DNA of 64,000 nt, from assembly GCF_000148995.1 (NCBI RefSeq), contig NZ_GL538353.1, positions 310,001 through 374,000 on the forward strand, given 5' to 3'. Under the pieces are notes generated by a model. The model made no database searches, was not told where the DNA came from, and saw nothing but the letters and a program-made list of their open reading frames with translations. Source of the DNA: Listeria grayi DSM 20601 (GTDB taxonomy: Bacteria; Bacillota; Bacilli; Lactobacillales; Listeriaceae). Below are positions 1-8,684 of the stretch, piece after piece. Each line of letters starts with the position of its first letter. The first letter of the stretch is position 1. The position numbers and the translations under genes were made by a program.

Positions 1-1
1 G

Positions 2-910
2 CAAAATGATGATAACGATATGCTGCCGCCTGCGGATACTGGCGAAGCACTCGGATTAGGCGCTGCCAAGCTGACCTTTACGATCGGCTACGGTCCGACC
101 TTCTTTGAAAAAGACGGCAAAGACCGCTTTGGCATCAAGCATAAACGTCCACATTATTTAAAACAGATCCCACATATGGCGCACGACAGTTTGAAGGAGG
201 AATATTGTGATGGTGATATCTGTGTACAAGTTTGCGCAGACGATCAGCAAGTTGCCTTCCACGGTATCCGTAACTTTATCCGTCTGGCCTCGGGGATAGC
301 AACGATCCGCTGGCTGGAAGAAGGGTTCCTGCGGGCGCCGAAAGAAGTAACCCCGCGCAATCTGTTTGGTTTTAAAGATGGTACGGCCAATCAAGATCAT
401 GCGACGAAATCCGGCTTTCAAAAAGTAGTTTGGGCAGAAAAAAGCGAACCAGAATGGATGCAAGGCGGTAGCTATCTTGGTTATCGAAAGATCCAAATGC
501 TCTTAGAAATCTGGGATCGTTCTTCCTTGATGGATCAAGAAGACACATTCGGTCGTAAAAAACACAGTGGAGCAGCCTATGGTGAAAAAGGAGAATTCGA
601 GAAAGTCGATCCTAAAAAACTACCAACGGATTCACATGTTCGTCTAGCAAAAGAAACCAACCAACAAATGCAGCGACGCGCTTATTCCTACACAGCCGGC
701 GTAGACAATCGAACCGGTAATTTAGATGCCGGCCTGCTGTTCATCTGTTTTACGCAAAACCCCGACAAACAATTTTTGCCAATGCTGAAAATCATGGGGA
801 AAATGGATAAACTCAATGAATATACGATCCCGATCGGCAGTGCACTCTTTGCCTGTCAAGGCGGACTTGAGCCGGGAGAATATTTTGGTGAAAAGATTTT
901 TCGTGATTAA
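2..910 (+). CDS. efeB: Dyp-type heme peroxidase EfeB, 5'-truncated by window edge
   Basis: The reading frame is already open at the first bases and continues without a stop to 910, so the N-terminus lies upstream. The visible part is the C-terminal two thirds of a DyP-type peroxidase. It carries the family GFKDG motif that supplies the distal aspartate, and a later SHVRLAK stretch that should hold the proximal heme histidine. In Gram-positives EfeB works at the cell surface with the EfeU/EfeO iron uptake proteins (FepA/B/C in Listeria). Those partners would lie outside this window. An intrinsic terminator follows directly, so this is the last gene of its operon. Family assignment is confident; the exact role in iron or heme handling is inferred from the family. 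Confidence 0.88.
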   Translation, partial: QNDDNDMLPPADTGEALGLGAAKLTFTIGYGPTFFEKDGKDRFGIKHKRPHYLKQIPHMAHDSLKEEYCDGDICVQVCADDQQVAFHGIRNFIRLASGIATIRWLEEGFLRAPKEVTPRNLFGFKDGTANQDHATKSGFQKVVWAEKSEPEWMQGGSYLGYRKIQMLLEIWDRSSLMDQEDTFGRKKHSGAAYGEKGEFEKVDPKKLPTDSHVRLAKETNQQMQRRAYSYTAGVDNRTGNLDAGLLFICFTQNPDKQFLPMLKIMGKMDKLNEYTIPIGSALFACQGGLEPGEYFGEKIFRD

Positions 911-936
911 ACCTCTCTTTTAGAGAGGTTTTTTTT
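910..936 (+). terminator. Intrinsic terminator after efeB
   Basis: An 8-bp perfect hairpin (AACCTCTC / GAGAGGTT) with a 5-nt loop is followed by eight T residues. It begins at the efeB stop codon. Confidence 0.85.
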
Positions 937-954
937 GCGATCAAGTTACGATTT

Positions 955-1008
955 TTTGATATATATCATAAAAATCTTATATATAAGTGTATGCGCTTTC
1001 TATATAAT
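955..1008 (+). promoter_or_regulatory. Promoter region with cre-like site for the TIM-barrel/ROK genes
   Basis: A TATAAT -10 lies at 1003-1008 without a good -35 at the right distance, which suggests activator dependence. Immediately upstream, TGTATGCGCTTTCT (988-1001) resembles a CcpA cre site with two mismatches. The upstream TTTGATATA and the CTTTC-TATATAAT element both recur before the GH3 gene (4095-4128). The two promoters are therefore probably co-regulated, perhaps by the AraC-type protein encoded between them. Confidence 0.45.
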
Positions 1009-1037
1009 GGACACATCACACAGAAAGAAGGGATAAC

Positions 1038-1979
1038 ATGGTAAAACGATTAATGAGCTGTCAAACAAGTGACTTTGAAAAAATGACAGCGGAAGATTTA
1101 AAACAAGCAGTAAAAGCAAATGATGGGAGAACGATTTTAGCAGAATGCTTAGGCGCGATCTCTTCTCCATATTCCCGCTCCCTAACAAACGCAGAAGTTG
1201 CAAAGTCAGTCGGCGCGGATCTAATCCTGCTTAACGGCTTCAATGCGTTTCGCCCACTCATCATGGGTCTTCCCGGTGTTACGCTCAATGAAGTATTGAT
1301 TGACCGTTCTTATACCAAATACGATGCCCCGTTGAAAAAACTCAAAGAATTAGTCGGTCGTCCGATCGGCGTAAACTTGGAACCAATCGACTTGGAAGCC
1401 GCCATGAATAATGAACGTAACCAAGTATCATTAGGACAAACCTGTACCAAGGAAACACTCGAAAAAGCGGAAGCTGCGGGTGCAGACTTTATCTGTTTGA
1501 CAGGTAATCCTGGTTCTGGCGTGACAACGAAATCGATCGCTGCATCGATCCGTATCAGCAAGCAGCATTTCTCCGGTCTGATATTTGCCGGGAAAATGCA
1601 CAGTTCGGGATCAGCAGAACCAGTGGTAACGCAAGCGGCTGTAGAAGCTTATGCCAAAGCAGGAGTAGATGTGCTGCTCTTACCGTCGATCGGCACAGTT
1701 CCAGGGTTTTCAGAAGAGGATATGAAGCAAGCAGTCGATTATGCCAAGGCAAAGGGAATCTTGACAATGAGTACGATTGGCACGAGTCAAGAAACGTCTT
1801 CCAATAATGCTATTGAACAAATTGCCCTGAAAAATAAAATCGCTGGAGTGGATATCCAACATATTGGCGATGCGGGAATGTTTGGTTCAGCCCCAGTAGA
1901 AGCGATCTTCGCTTTATCTTCGGCGATTCGTGGGAAGAAACATACCATTAATATAATCGCAAGGTCGATCAAACGTTAG
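1038..1979 (+). CDS. TIM-barrel-like protein of unknown function (DUF7916-like)
   Basis: This 313-residue soluble protein has the alternating beta-strand/helix pattern of a (beta/alpha)8 barrel. Strand-end motifs such as ILAECLG, ADLILLNG, IGVNLEP, ADFICLTG, VDVLLLPSIG and VDIQHIGDAG are visible. I recognise it as an uncharacterised family associated with sugar PTS and kinase genes, possibly DUF7916, but I cannot name its reaction. A good ribosome site (AGAAGGGA) precedes the ATG. Only 12 bp separate it from the ROK kinase, so the two are an operon. The context suggests a step in metabolising an imported sugar phosphate; that is inference. Confidence 0.6.
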   Translation: MVKRLMSCQTSDFEKMTAEDLKQAVKANDGRTILAECLGAISSPYSRSLTNAEVAKSVGADLILLNGFNAFRPLIMGLPGVTLNEVLIDRSYTKYDAPLKKLKELVGRPIGVNLEPIDLEAAMNNERNQVSLGQTCTKETLEKAEAAGADFICLTGNPGSGVTTKSIAASIRISKQHFSGLIFAGKMHSSGSAEPVVTQAAVEAYAKAGVDVLLLPSIGTVPGFSEEDMKQAVDYAKAKGILTMSTIGTSQETSSNNAIEQIALKNKIAGVDIQHIGDAGMFGSAPVEAIFALSSAIRGKKHTINIIARSIKR

Positions 1980-1991
1980 GAGTGTTGCGAA

Positions 1992-2888
1992 ATGTCGTAT
2001 TATGTTGGAATTGATATCGGTGGAACATATGTGAAATACGGCGTCATTGATAATCTGGGAAAGCTCGTCGAAAGTGGGAAAATACCTACTCGATATGAGT
2101 CGGAAGCGCTACTCACAGACTTGAAAAAAATCACAAAGACATATCAGCAGACTTACTCGATCATCGGCGTCGGGGTCAGCACCCCGGGAATCATCAACGA
2201 CGAGGGATATATGCAGACAGCAGGAGCAATCAAAGGCTTTATCGGTATTCAGTTAGCAGATCTGCTTAGCACCGAATTAGGTTTGCCTGTCCATGTAGAA
2301 TCAGACGGAAAAGCAGCCGCCGCAGCAGAAAAATGGATCGGGAATGCCAAACATGAAGCAAATTTTGTTTGTCTGACGCTTGGAACTGCTGTGGGCGGAG
2401 CGATCTATATCAATCATCAATTATATCGCGGTCTGGGAGGATTAGCCGGAGAATTTGGGTTAAGCCTAGTCGGACGTAGCAAATCGTATAAGGAAGAAGC
2501 AGCCGCAAGATACAGCGGAGTCGTTGCTGGTCTATGCCGTAATTATAGTATAAAAGTGCAGGAACGTGTTCTAGAAGCGGAAGAGATCTTTCGCCGCCGA
2601 GATAACGGTGATAAAATCGCAGCTGACTGCATTGCAGAATTTTATCATGATGTAGCGCTCTTAGTGGTCAATGTAGCGGTAACTGTAGCTCCGGATGTGA
2701 TCCTGATCGGTGGCGGAATCAGCGCAAATGAAGCAGTGATCGAAGCGATCCAATCTGCATATCAAGAGATCTGTCAGTCATATTCGACCCTGGGCTTGAT
2801 CCAAATGCCGCGCCTACTACCATGTTCCCTTCATAATCATGCTGGCATGATCGGCGCGGTTTACCTGTTGAAACAAGCGCACTCATAA
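1992..2888 (+). CDS. ROK-family sugar kinase
   Basis: At 298 residues it has the size of single-domain ROK kinases. The N-terminal phosphate loop GIDIGGTYVKYG (residues 6-17), the STPGI segment near 63-67, the catalytic Asp105 in ESDGKAAAAAE, and the GTAVGGAI and GGGIS nucleotide-binding stretches are all visible. The zinc-binding CxCGxxGC motif of many ROK kinases is absent. No HTH is present, so it is an enzyme and not a repressor. It follows the TIM-barrel gene and faces the AraC gene, and the two stop regions overlap by 6 bp. Probable substrate is glucose or a beta-glucoside (BglK-like), because a GH3 glucosidase and a PTS permease lie next door; the substrate is not shown by the sequence. 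Confidence 0.82.
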   Translation: MSYYVGIDIGGTYVKYGVIDNLGKLVESGKIPTRYESEALLTDLKKITKTYQQTYSIIGVGVSTPGIINDEGYMQTAGAIKGFIGIQLADLLSTELGLPVHVESDGKAAAAAEKWIGNAKHEANFVCLTLGTAVGGAIYINHQLYRGLGGLAGEFGLSLVGRSKSYKEEAAARYSGVVAGLCRNYSIKVQERVLEAEEIFRRRDNGDKIAADCIAEFYHDVALLVVNVAVTVAPDVILIGGGISANEAVIEAIQSAYQEICQSYSTLGLIQMPRLLPCSLHNHAGMIGAVYLLKQAHS

Positions 2889-4082
2889 ATACTGGAAGTG
2901 CTGCATCCGAAATTGTTTTGGCGTTAAAGTAGTCGCTTTTTTGAAATGCTGGGTAAAATGGCTTTGACTCGCAAAGCAGAGCAGCGTACTAATTTCTTGA
3001 TAACTATGATCGGTGAATAGCAGTAGCTCTTTCGCTTCTTCTGTTTTTCTCGCTAAAATATAATGCTTGATCGTTTCACCGACTTCCTGCTTGAATTGAT
3101 GTGATAAATAAGCCGGCGTCCGATTAGTGACTATCGCTAATTCCTGCAGCGTGATTTTTTCGTATAGATGCGCATCGATATAGGAGATCGTCTGATTGAT
3201 AAAGCCAGAATAATTAGCATAAGGTTGACCGTGGATCAGATCCATAAATTCAAATGTCGCATAGTGCATATACGAAGCACATTCTGCCGGCGCGCGGATA
3301 TAATCAAGTCCGCGTATCAAAGAATCCGAAAGACTGAAGGCGGAATCCAGCGGAACGCCGCAATCGATTGCGGTCCGCGTCACTAGAGTCACAAGTGATG
3401 AAAATTTCAATCGTAGTCCTTCCAAGTCATTTACAGATAAATGGACGACATAGGTATCGCTCGCTTTTTTAAAGAGCCATTCAATTTTATCACGTTTATT
3501 GCGCTTGATATAATCGATAAAACGTAATTCAAACTGATAAGAATCACGAGTTGCTTCTTGGCTGCGACGGTCAAAAAGAAAATCCTTCCACAATTTTTTC
3601 GGCTGCGTCTGCTGTGGATCAGCGGCAATATGTGAAATCGAAATATCTTTTTCCGTTAAAGAAGCATCCATAGTGAGCTGATAAATCATTTGTACAAATT
3701 CCAAAAATTCTTTTTCCGATTCTGTTGCCAAATATTTGGTCAATAGCAGTCGTTTTCCATGAAACTCGATAATGGATTCACTCATATCACCGAGGACCAG
3801 TGTAGGACCAATCAAGATATAAAACTGCTGACCGGCAAAACGATATGGAAAAGTAGCATGAAGAAATTTATAGTTATTGGTGAGGACCATTTTGGCTCCG
3901 TTGGGGATCTGTCTATCTAAAAAAGGCCGTAGTAACTCAGTAAAAGTCGTTTTCTGGAAAAGCGGATTAGCCGCTTCATCAAAGATTTGAATCGGGATAT
4001 GGGTTCGTTTATAAAGGGTTTTATAAATATTAGTCAATCGTTCTAAATCCATGGTTACCTCCGAATATTCGTTTTTTGACAC
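2883..4082 (-). CDS. AraC-family transcriptional regulator of the beta-glucoside cassette
   Basis: A 399-residue protein. The C-terminal ~100 residues form a double helix-turn-helix of the AraC/XylS type: INQTISYIDAHLYEKITLQEL, then AYLSHQFKQEVGETI, then SYQEISTLLCFASQSHFTQHFKK. The N-terminal ~280 residues are a sensor region that I do not recognise with certainty. Its KRTHIPIQIFD start and ILIGPTLVLG strand suggest a small-molecule binding fold. The gene is transcribed away from the GH3/EIIC/esterase operon and towards the ROK gene, which places it as the local regulator. Repeated elements upstream of both flanking operons (near 955 and 4095) are candidate targets. Confidence 0.82.
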   Translation of the reverse strand: MSKNEYSEVTMDLERLTNIYKTLYKRTHIPIQIFDEAANPLFQKTTFTELLRPFLDRQIPNGAKMVLTNNYKFLHATFPYRFAGQQFYILIGPTLVLGDMSESIIEFHGKRLLLTKYLATESEKEFLEFVQMIYQLTMDASLTEKDISISHIAADPQQTQPKKLWKDFLFDRRSQEATRDSYQFELRFIDYIKRNKRDKIEWLFKKASDTYVVHLSVNDLEGLRLKFSSLVTLVTRTAIDCGVPLDSAFSLSDSLIRGLDYIRAPAECASYMHYATFEFMDLIHGQPYANYSGFINQTISYIDAHLYEKITLQELAIVTNRTPAYLSHQFKQEVGETIKHYILARKTEEAKELLLFTDHSYQEISTLLCFASQSHFTQHFKKATTLTPKQFRMQHFQYL

Positions 4083-4095
4083 AAATAGAAAAAAT

Positions 4096-4156
4096 TTGAT
4101 ATAAAGCTAGTTTCTTTCACTATATAATAAAATCAGTTAAAAATAAAGCGCTTACT
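4096..4156 (+). promoter_or_regulatory. Promoter region and cre-like site of the GH3 operon
   Basis: TATAAT at 4123-4128 has a TTGATA (4096-4101) 21 bp upstream, too far for an unaided promoter. Just downstream, ATAAAGCGCTTACT (4143-4156) resembles a cre site, in a position where CcpA could block elongation. The layout fits an activator (the divergent AraC gene) plus catabolite repression. Confidence 0.42.
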
Positions 4157-4171
4157 TTTAGGAGGGATCCT

Positions 4172-6403
4172 GTGAAAAAAGAGAAATTAGAAGCACTTTT
4201 CCAAACATTGACATTAGAAGAAAAAATCGGGCAGGTCGTACAAGTCAGTGGGAATGTATATATGGAGGATAAGCAAACAATTGATACAGGGCCACTGCAG
4301 GATATCGGCTTTCATTCAGACTTTCAATTAGATTTGATCGGTTCGGTCTACAATGTAAATGATTGGCGGCAGATCAAAAAGATCCAAACAGAATATTTGC
4401 ATAAGCATCCCAAAAAGATTCCGCTGCTGATCATGGCAGATGTGATCTATGGTTTCCGAACGATCAACCCGATCCCCTTAGCCCAAGCCGGTTCATTCGA
4501 TTTTGAACTGATCCAAAAGGGTGCCACAGAAACAGCGAAAGAGTCTTATCGCAACGGCTTGCATGTGCTTTTCTCGCCAATGCTCGATCTGGTACGTGAT
4601 CCGCGATGGGGACGCGTGATGGAATCACCTGGCGAAGATGTTTACGTGGCATCCCAATATGCGAACAGCATAGTCACCGGCTATCAAGGCGAGTTAAACG
4701 AAGAAAAAACCATTGAGGAAGACCATGTCGCAGCAGGGATCAAACATTTTGCAGCATATGGCGCTCCTGAAGCAGGGAGAGAGTATAATTCAGTGGACAT
4801 GTCGCTACTGAAATTACGGCAAACCTATCTGCCACCGTATGAAGCAGCTTTAAAGGCAAATGCCAAGCTGGTAATGACAGCATTCAATCTGCTGAATGGC
4901 ATTCCCGCTACAGCAAATAAATTTCTAAATCGAAAGATCCTTCGAGAAGAAAACAATTTCGATGGTGTTTTGATCTCTGATTTCGCTGCCATCGAAGAAC
5001 TCGTCGACCACGGCTATGCGAAAGATAAGCAAACGGCGGCGCAAAAAGCGTTAGAAGCCGGTGTGGATATCGACATGATGACAAGCTGTTATGCCAATGA
5101 GCTGCAGTCGCTGATCGAATCCGATCAATTACCAATGGAATTATTGGATGAAGCGGTTCGACGGATTTTAGTATTAAAAAATGAACTAGGCCTATTTGAA
5201 AATCCATATCGTGGTTTGGAAGCAGAAACTGCGGGTGAGATCTTGACCGCTACTGCCAAACAAACGGCGATAGAATTAGTAGAAAAAAGCAGTGTCTTAT
5301 TAAAAAACGACCAGCAGCTGCCACTTGAAAAGCCTGAAAAACTAGCGGTGATCGGCCCATATGGCACATCAAAATTGACATTGGGATTTTGGGCTTCGGT
5401 CACTGGCAGTCCGCTTGACACGATTTCCTTAGCAGAAGGTCTGCAGCAGCATTTTCCAAACCAGCAGCTGCTCTTATCCAAGGGCTACAATCTCTTTGAT
5501 GATTATGAAGCTTTCGGCCCGCTAAAAGAGGCTGTCATACAGCTCAATGGACCAATCGATGCTGAAAACGAACTTGTACAGGAAGCGGTTGAAAAGGCAA
5601 AACAAGCAGATAAAATTTTATTTACGTTTGGTGAAAACTTCATGGAGAGCGGGGAAGGCGCCTCAAAAGCGCATTTGGATCTGCCGGAAAAACAACTGCA
5701 TCTGTTGCGGGAACTTAAAAAAACAGGAAAACCGATCGTAGGTATTTTATATACAGGTCGTCCACTTGTGCTAACGGAAGTAGCGACGCTTTTCGACAGT
5801 CTCTTGCTCGTCTGGTACCCGGGAACGATGGGCGGGATCGGTATCAGCAATCTTCTTACAGGGAAAGCAAATCCATCCGGACGTTTGGCGATGACCTTTC
5901 CACGTGCAGAAGGACAGATCCCGATTTATTATGCCCATCACTCAACAGGTCGTCCAATGGGAACAAGCAATCAGCAGCCGCGCTTTACTTCCCGCTATAC
6001 CGATGAAGCAAACGAGCCACTATATCCATTTGGCTATGGCCTGTCCTATAGTAGCTTTCAAATAACGACTGACAGTGCTGCGGTTCACTGCCGAGCTGGT
6101 GATACATTTAGCTTTAAGCTGGCTATCCAGAATACCAGCCAAGTAGACGGCGAAGAAGTGATCCAATTTTATATCCAAGCAGCTGCATCTGAAATTGTCC
6201 GTCCTGTTCAAGAACTGGTCGGGAGTAAACGAATTTTTGTCCGTGCCAAGAGCGTAGAAGAAGTAGAAATAGAAGTGGATAGTAATTCACTAGGGTATGT
6301 AAATGAATCAGGAGAACACGTGTTAGAAAAAGGGAGCTATCGCTATTTGATCGCGACAAGCTCAGATAATGTCCATAAAAGTATTTCCATCGTGATAGAA
6401 TAA
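4172..6403 (+). CDS. Cytoplasmic glycoside hydrolase family 3 beta-glucosidase
   Basis: A 743-residue GH3 enzyme with a GTG start 6 nt after GGAGGG. The N-terminal barrel carries RDPRWGR and ESPGED (about residues 142-155), the substrate-binding KH pair (191-192), and the nucleophile Asp270 in GVLISDF. A C-terminal alpha/beta sandwich (about 380-590, with FTFGENFMESGEGASK) and a fibronectin-III-like domain (about 650-743) follow. There is no signal peptide, so it acts inside the cell on sugars that have been imported. It is the first gene of a three-gene operon with an EIIC permease 13 bp downstream. Likely activity is release of glucose from beta-linked glucosides; precise linkage specificity cannot be read from the sequence. 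Confidence 0.9.
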   Translation: MKKEKLEALFQTLTLEEKIGQVVQVSGNVYMEDKQTIDTGPLQDIGFHSDFQLDLIGSVYNVNDWRQIKKIQTEYLHKHPKKIPLLIMADVIYGFRTINPIPLAQAGSFDFELIQKGATETAKESYRNGLHVLFSPMLDLVRDPRWGRVMESPGEDVYVASQYANSIVTGYQGELNEEKTIEEDHVAAGIKHFAAYGAPEAGREYNSVDMSLLKLRQTYLPPYEAALKANAKLVMTAFNLLNGIPATANKFLNRKILREENNFDGVLISDFAAIEELVDHGYAKDKQTAAQKALEAGVDIDMMTSCYANELQSLIESDQLPMELLDEAVRRILVLKNELGLFENPYRGLEAETAGEILTATAKQTAIELVEKSSVLLKNDQQLPLEKPEKLAVIGPYGTSKLTLGFWASVTGSPLDTISLAEGLQQHFPNQQLLLSKGYNLFDDYEAFGPLKEAVIQLNGPIDAENELVQEAVEKAKQADKILFTFGENFMESGEGASKAHLDLPEKQLHLLRELKKTGKPIVGILYTGRPLVLTEVATLFDSLLLVWYPGTMGGIGISNLLTGKANPSGRLAMTFPRAEGQIPIYYAHHSTGRPMGTSNQQPRFTSRYTDEANEPLYPFGYGLSYSSFQITTDSAAVHCRAGDTFSFKLAIQNTSQVDGEEVIQFYIQAAASEIVRPVQELVGSKRIFVRAKSVEEVEIEVDSNSLGYVNESGEHVLEKGSYRYLIATSSDNVHKSISIVIE

Positions 6404-6416
6404 AGGAGGAATAGAA

Positions 6417-7763
6417 ATGGCTAATTTAGAAACACTATTGAACAAAACATTGATGCCCCTTGCTGAGAAGGTACAGCGCAATAAAATACTTGGGAGTTTG
6501 ATGGAAGGTTTCATTCGAGCGAGTCCAATCACGATCGGGGTCGCACTTATCACGATCGTCGGCAATTTCCCGATCAATGCCTGGATCGCTTGGCTCAAAC
6601 AAGTGGGACTGACAGAACACATCAACGCGATCACAAATGGTGCTACGGGTGTCTTATCTTTATATGTGATCTACAGTTTAGCAATGTCTTACGCCAAACG
6701 TTTGGAAGTGAATCAGCGCAATGCCGCTATTATCTCATTAGCATTTTTTATAATGATCATGCCGCAAACAGTGGCTTCCGTTGTGACACAAGCCGGAAAA
6801 CAAGTTCCGACAAATATCGGTGCATTGCGTTTAGACTATTTAGGTGGTCAAGGGATATTCATCGGGATGCTCGTGGCGCTGATAGTAACGCGATTGTATG
6901 CTTACCTGAACACGAAAAATCTAGTTATCAAATTGCCAAGCAGCGTGCCTCCAATGGTAACACAATCGTTAGCGCCGGTATTTGTTGTAACGATCATTTT
7001 TATTGTTGCCTTTGCGATCCGCGTTTTATTCAGTTTTACTAAATCAGGAAATATATTTGACTTCTTTGTCAATACGATCAATGCACCACTTAATTTATTA
7101 GTTGCAAGCCCGCTGTCAATCATCATCATTATGTCGCTACTTAGTCTACTTTGGTTCTTTGGAATCCACAATGCTGTGCTGCAAGGACCGCTTAGTGCTA
7201 TTACACTTACGATGATCTCAACTAACATTGCTGCCTATCAAAATGGACAACCGCTTCCCTATTTAGTGCCTTCCATCGTTGCCGGTGGAATCATGGCCTC
7301 TAATTTCCTCGGGATCGTGACGATTTTTATGTTCAAAGCTAAATCAGCAAAAATGAAGCAGCTCGCAAAACTGTCCTTTGTCCCATCTCTATTTGGAATC
7401 ACGGAACCGATCATGTTCGGGATGCCGATCATCTTGAATCCGATTTTCTTTATCCCTCAGATTTTACCGCCGATCATCAGTGGCTTCCTTTCATGGGGAC
7501 TTGTCCGTACGATTTTACCCGTTAATTTGAATCCGACCACATCGCTTATGCCGTGGACAACGCCAGTTTTTGTTAAAACACCATTAGCCGGTGGAATCAA
7601 TTACACGATTATTATGCTGATATGTTTTGCAGTAACGGCACTTATTTGGTATCCTTTTATCAAAATCGCTGATAAAAAGGAATATCAATTAGAAATGGAA
7701 AGTAAAGCAGAGACAGAAATGGAAACGGCAGCAGAAATCGAAGCAGAAAATGCACAAGCATAA
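6417..7763 (+). CDS. PTS EIIC permease, lactose/cellobiose type
   Basis: A 448-residue membrane protein with about ten hydrophobic segments, typical of the Lac-family EIIC component. Near residue 330 it carries the conserved GITEPIMFGMPIILNP segment, which forms part of the sugar site. The C-terminus ends in a short acidic tail rich in Glu and Ala. An AGGAGGAA ribosome site lies between it and the GH3 gene. No EIIA or EIIB gene is present nearby, so it must borrow these from another PTS or work differently. Its position between a glucosidase and an esterase suggests uptake of a beta-glucoside or an acylated oligosaccharide; the actual sugar is unknown. Confidence 0.87.
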   Translation: MANLETLLNKTLMPLAEKVQRNKILGSLMEGFIRASPITIGVALITIVGNFPINAWIAWLKQVGLTEHINAITNGATGVLSLYVIYSLAMSYAKRLEVNQRNAAIISLAFFIMIMPQTVASVVTQAGKQVPTNIGALRLDYLGGQGIFIGMLVALIVTRLYAYLNTKNLVIKLPSSVPPMVTQSLAPVFVVTIIFIVAFAIRVLFSFTKSGNIFDFFVNTINAPLNLLVASPLSIIIIMSLLSLLWFFGIHNAVLQGPLSAITLTMISTNIAAYQNGQPLPYLVPSIVAGGIMASNFLGIVTIFMFKAKSAKMKQLAKLSFVPSLFGITEPIMFGMPIILNPIFFIPQILPPIISGFLSWGLVRTILPVNLNPTTSLMPWTTPVFVKTPLAGGINYTIIMLICFAVTALIWYPFIKIADKKEYQLEMESKAETEMETAAEIEAENAQA

Positions 7764-7845
7764 CAGTTAACAGGGAAGCCTGAGAAATGCCAAAGATCAA
7801 GGGCAAATGAATCAGCATTACCACCGAAAGAAAAGAGGAATTAAA

Positions 7846-8631
7846 ATGGCATTGTTAGAAGTGAGTTTTTTCTCTAATCAGCTTGGCATGAACATGACGA
7901 TGAACGTGATCTTGCCACAGCAAGAGCAAAATCAAATCGGTATCGAAAGCAGTCCAACACTAAAAGATATTCCCGTTGTGTATCTCTTGCATGGGATGAG
8001 CGACGATCAATCCATTTGGTTGCGGAGGACTTCGATCGAGCGCTATGCAGCGGAATACGGCTTTGCGGTGATTATGCCGACGACTCATTTGGGCTGGTAT
8101 ACCAATACAATGTATGGTTTGCGCTATTGGGACTTTATCGCTAAAGAACTACCGGCGATCTGTCATGGTTTTTTTCCGCAGTTATCGACTAAAAAGACAC
8201 GCACTTTCGCAGCAGGATTATCAATGGGCGGTTACGGTGCATTTAAACTCGGTTTGCGAGAGCCTGAAAGCTTTCAAGCAGTAGCCTCTTTATCCGGCGC
8301 TCTTGGTATCGCAAATGAAGCGAACTTTTATGATGGAAACGAAGCATTCTGGAAGGGAGTATTTGGCGAATTCCATGAATTGCAGCACTCCGAGAACGAT
8401 CTTTTTTACCTAGCAAAAACAGCTGCAGATAATAGAGTTCCTCTCCCGAAATTCTATCTTTGGTGTGGTGAAGAAGATTTTCTATACCAGCAAAACAAAG
8501 CTTTTGAAACCTTAGGAAATGAGCTAGGAGTTGACCTTACTTCCTCCTATTCGGAAGGTGATCACAATTGGCATTACTGGGATAAGGAGATCCAGCCGAT
8601 TCTAAAATGGTTCCATTCCCTGATGAATTAA
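7846..8631 (+). CDS. Alpha/beta-hydrolase esterase (EstA / FrmB-like family)
   Basis: About 261 residues from the ATG at 7846, which has an AAGAGGAA ribosome site; an in-frame ATG at 7807 lacks one. The fold shows YLLHGMSDD (oxyanion region), the nucleophile elbow GLSMGGYG, an acid in CGEEDFLY and the catalytic His in GDHNWHYW, in the order expected for the tributyrin esterase/esterase-D family. There is no signal peptide. As the third gene after GH3 and EIIC it probably removes acyl groups from imported sugars, or acts as a general carboxylesterase. The first idea comes from context only. Confidence 0.82.
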   Translation: MALLEVSFFSNQLGMNMTMNVILPQQEQNQIGIESSPTLKDIPVVYLLHGMSDDQSIWLRRTSIERYAAEYGFAVIMPTTHLGWYTNTMYGLRYWDFIAKELPAICHGFFPQLSTKKTRTFAAGLSMGGYGAFKLGLREPESFQAVASLSGALGIANEANFYDGNEAFWKGVFGEFHELQHSENDLFYLAKTAADNRVPLPKFYLWCGEEDFLYQQNKAFETLGNELGVDLTSSYSEGDHNWHYWDKEIQPILKWFHSLMN

Positions 8632-8638
8632 ATGAATC

Positions 8639-8675
8639 AAAGCCTGTTCCATAAACGATATGGAACAGGCTTTTT
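8639..8675. terminator. Bidirectional terminator between esterase and glycerophosphotransferase genes
   Basis: A long inverted repeat (AAGCCTGTTCCAT / ATGGAACAGGCTT) with a short loop has T runs suitable for the + strand and A runs on the other side. It lies between convergent genes. Confidence 0.85.
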
Positions 8676-8684
8676 GTTAAGCAA

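Noticed and set aside
4096-4128. TTGATA and TATAAT as a normal sigma-A promoter for the GH3 gene
   Set aside because: The spacer is 21 bp, too long for efficient recognition. Kept only as an activator-dependent candidate.
6590-7042. 150-codon open frame on the plus strand inside the EIIC gene
   Set aside because: It lies in another frame of a clear membrane protein gene, with non-hydrophobic, irregular composition and no start signals.
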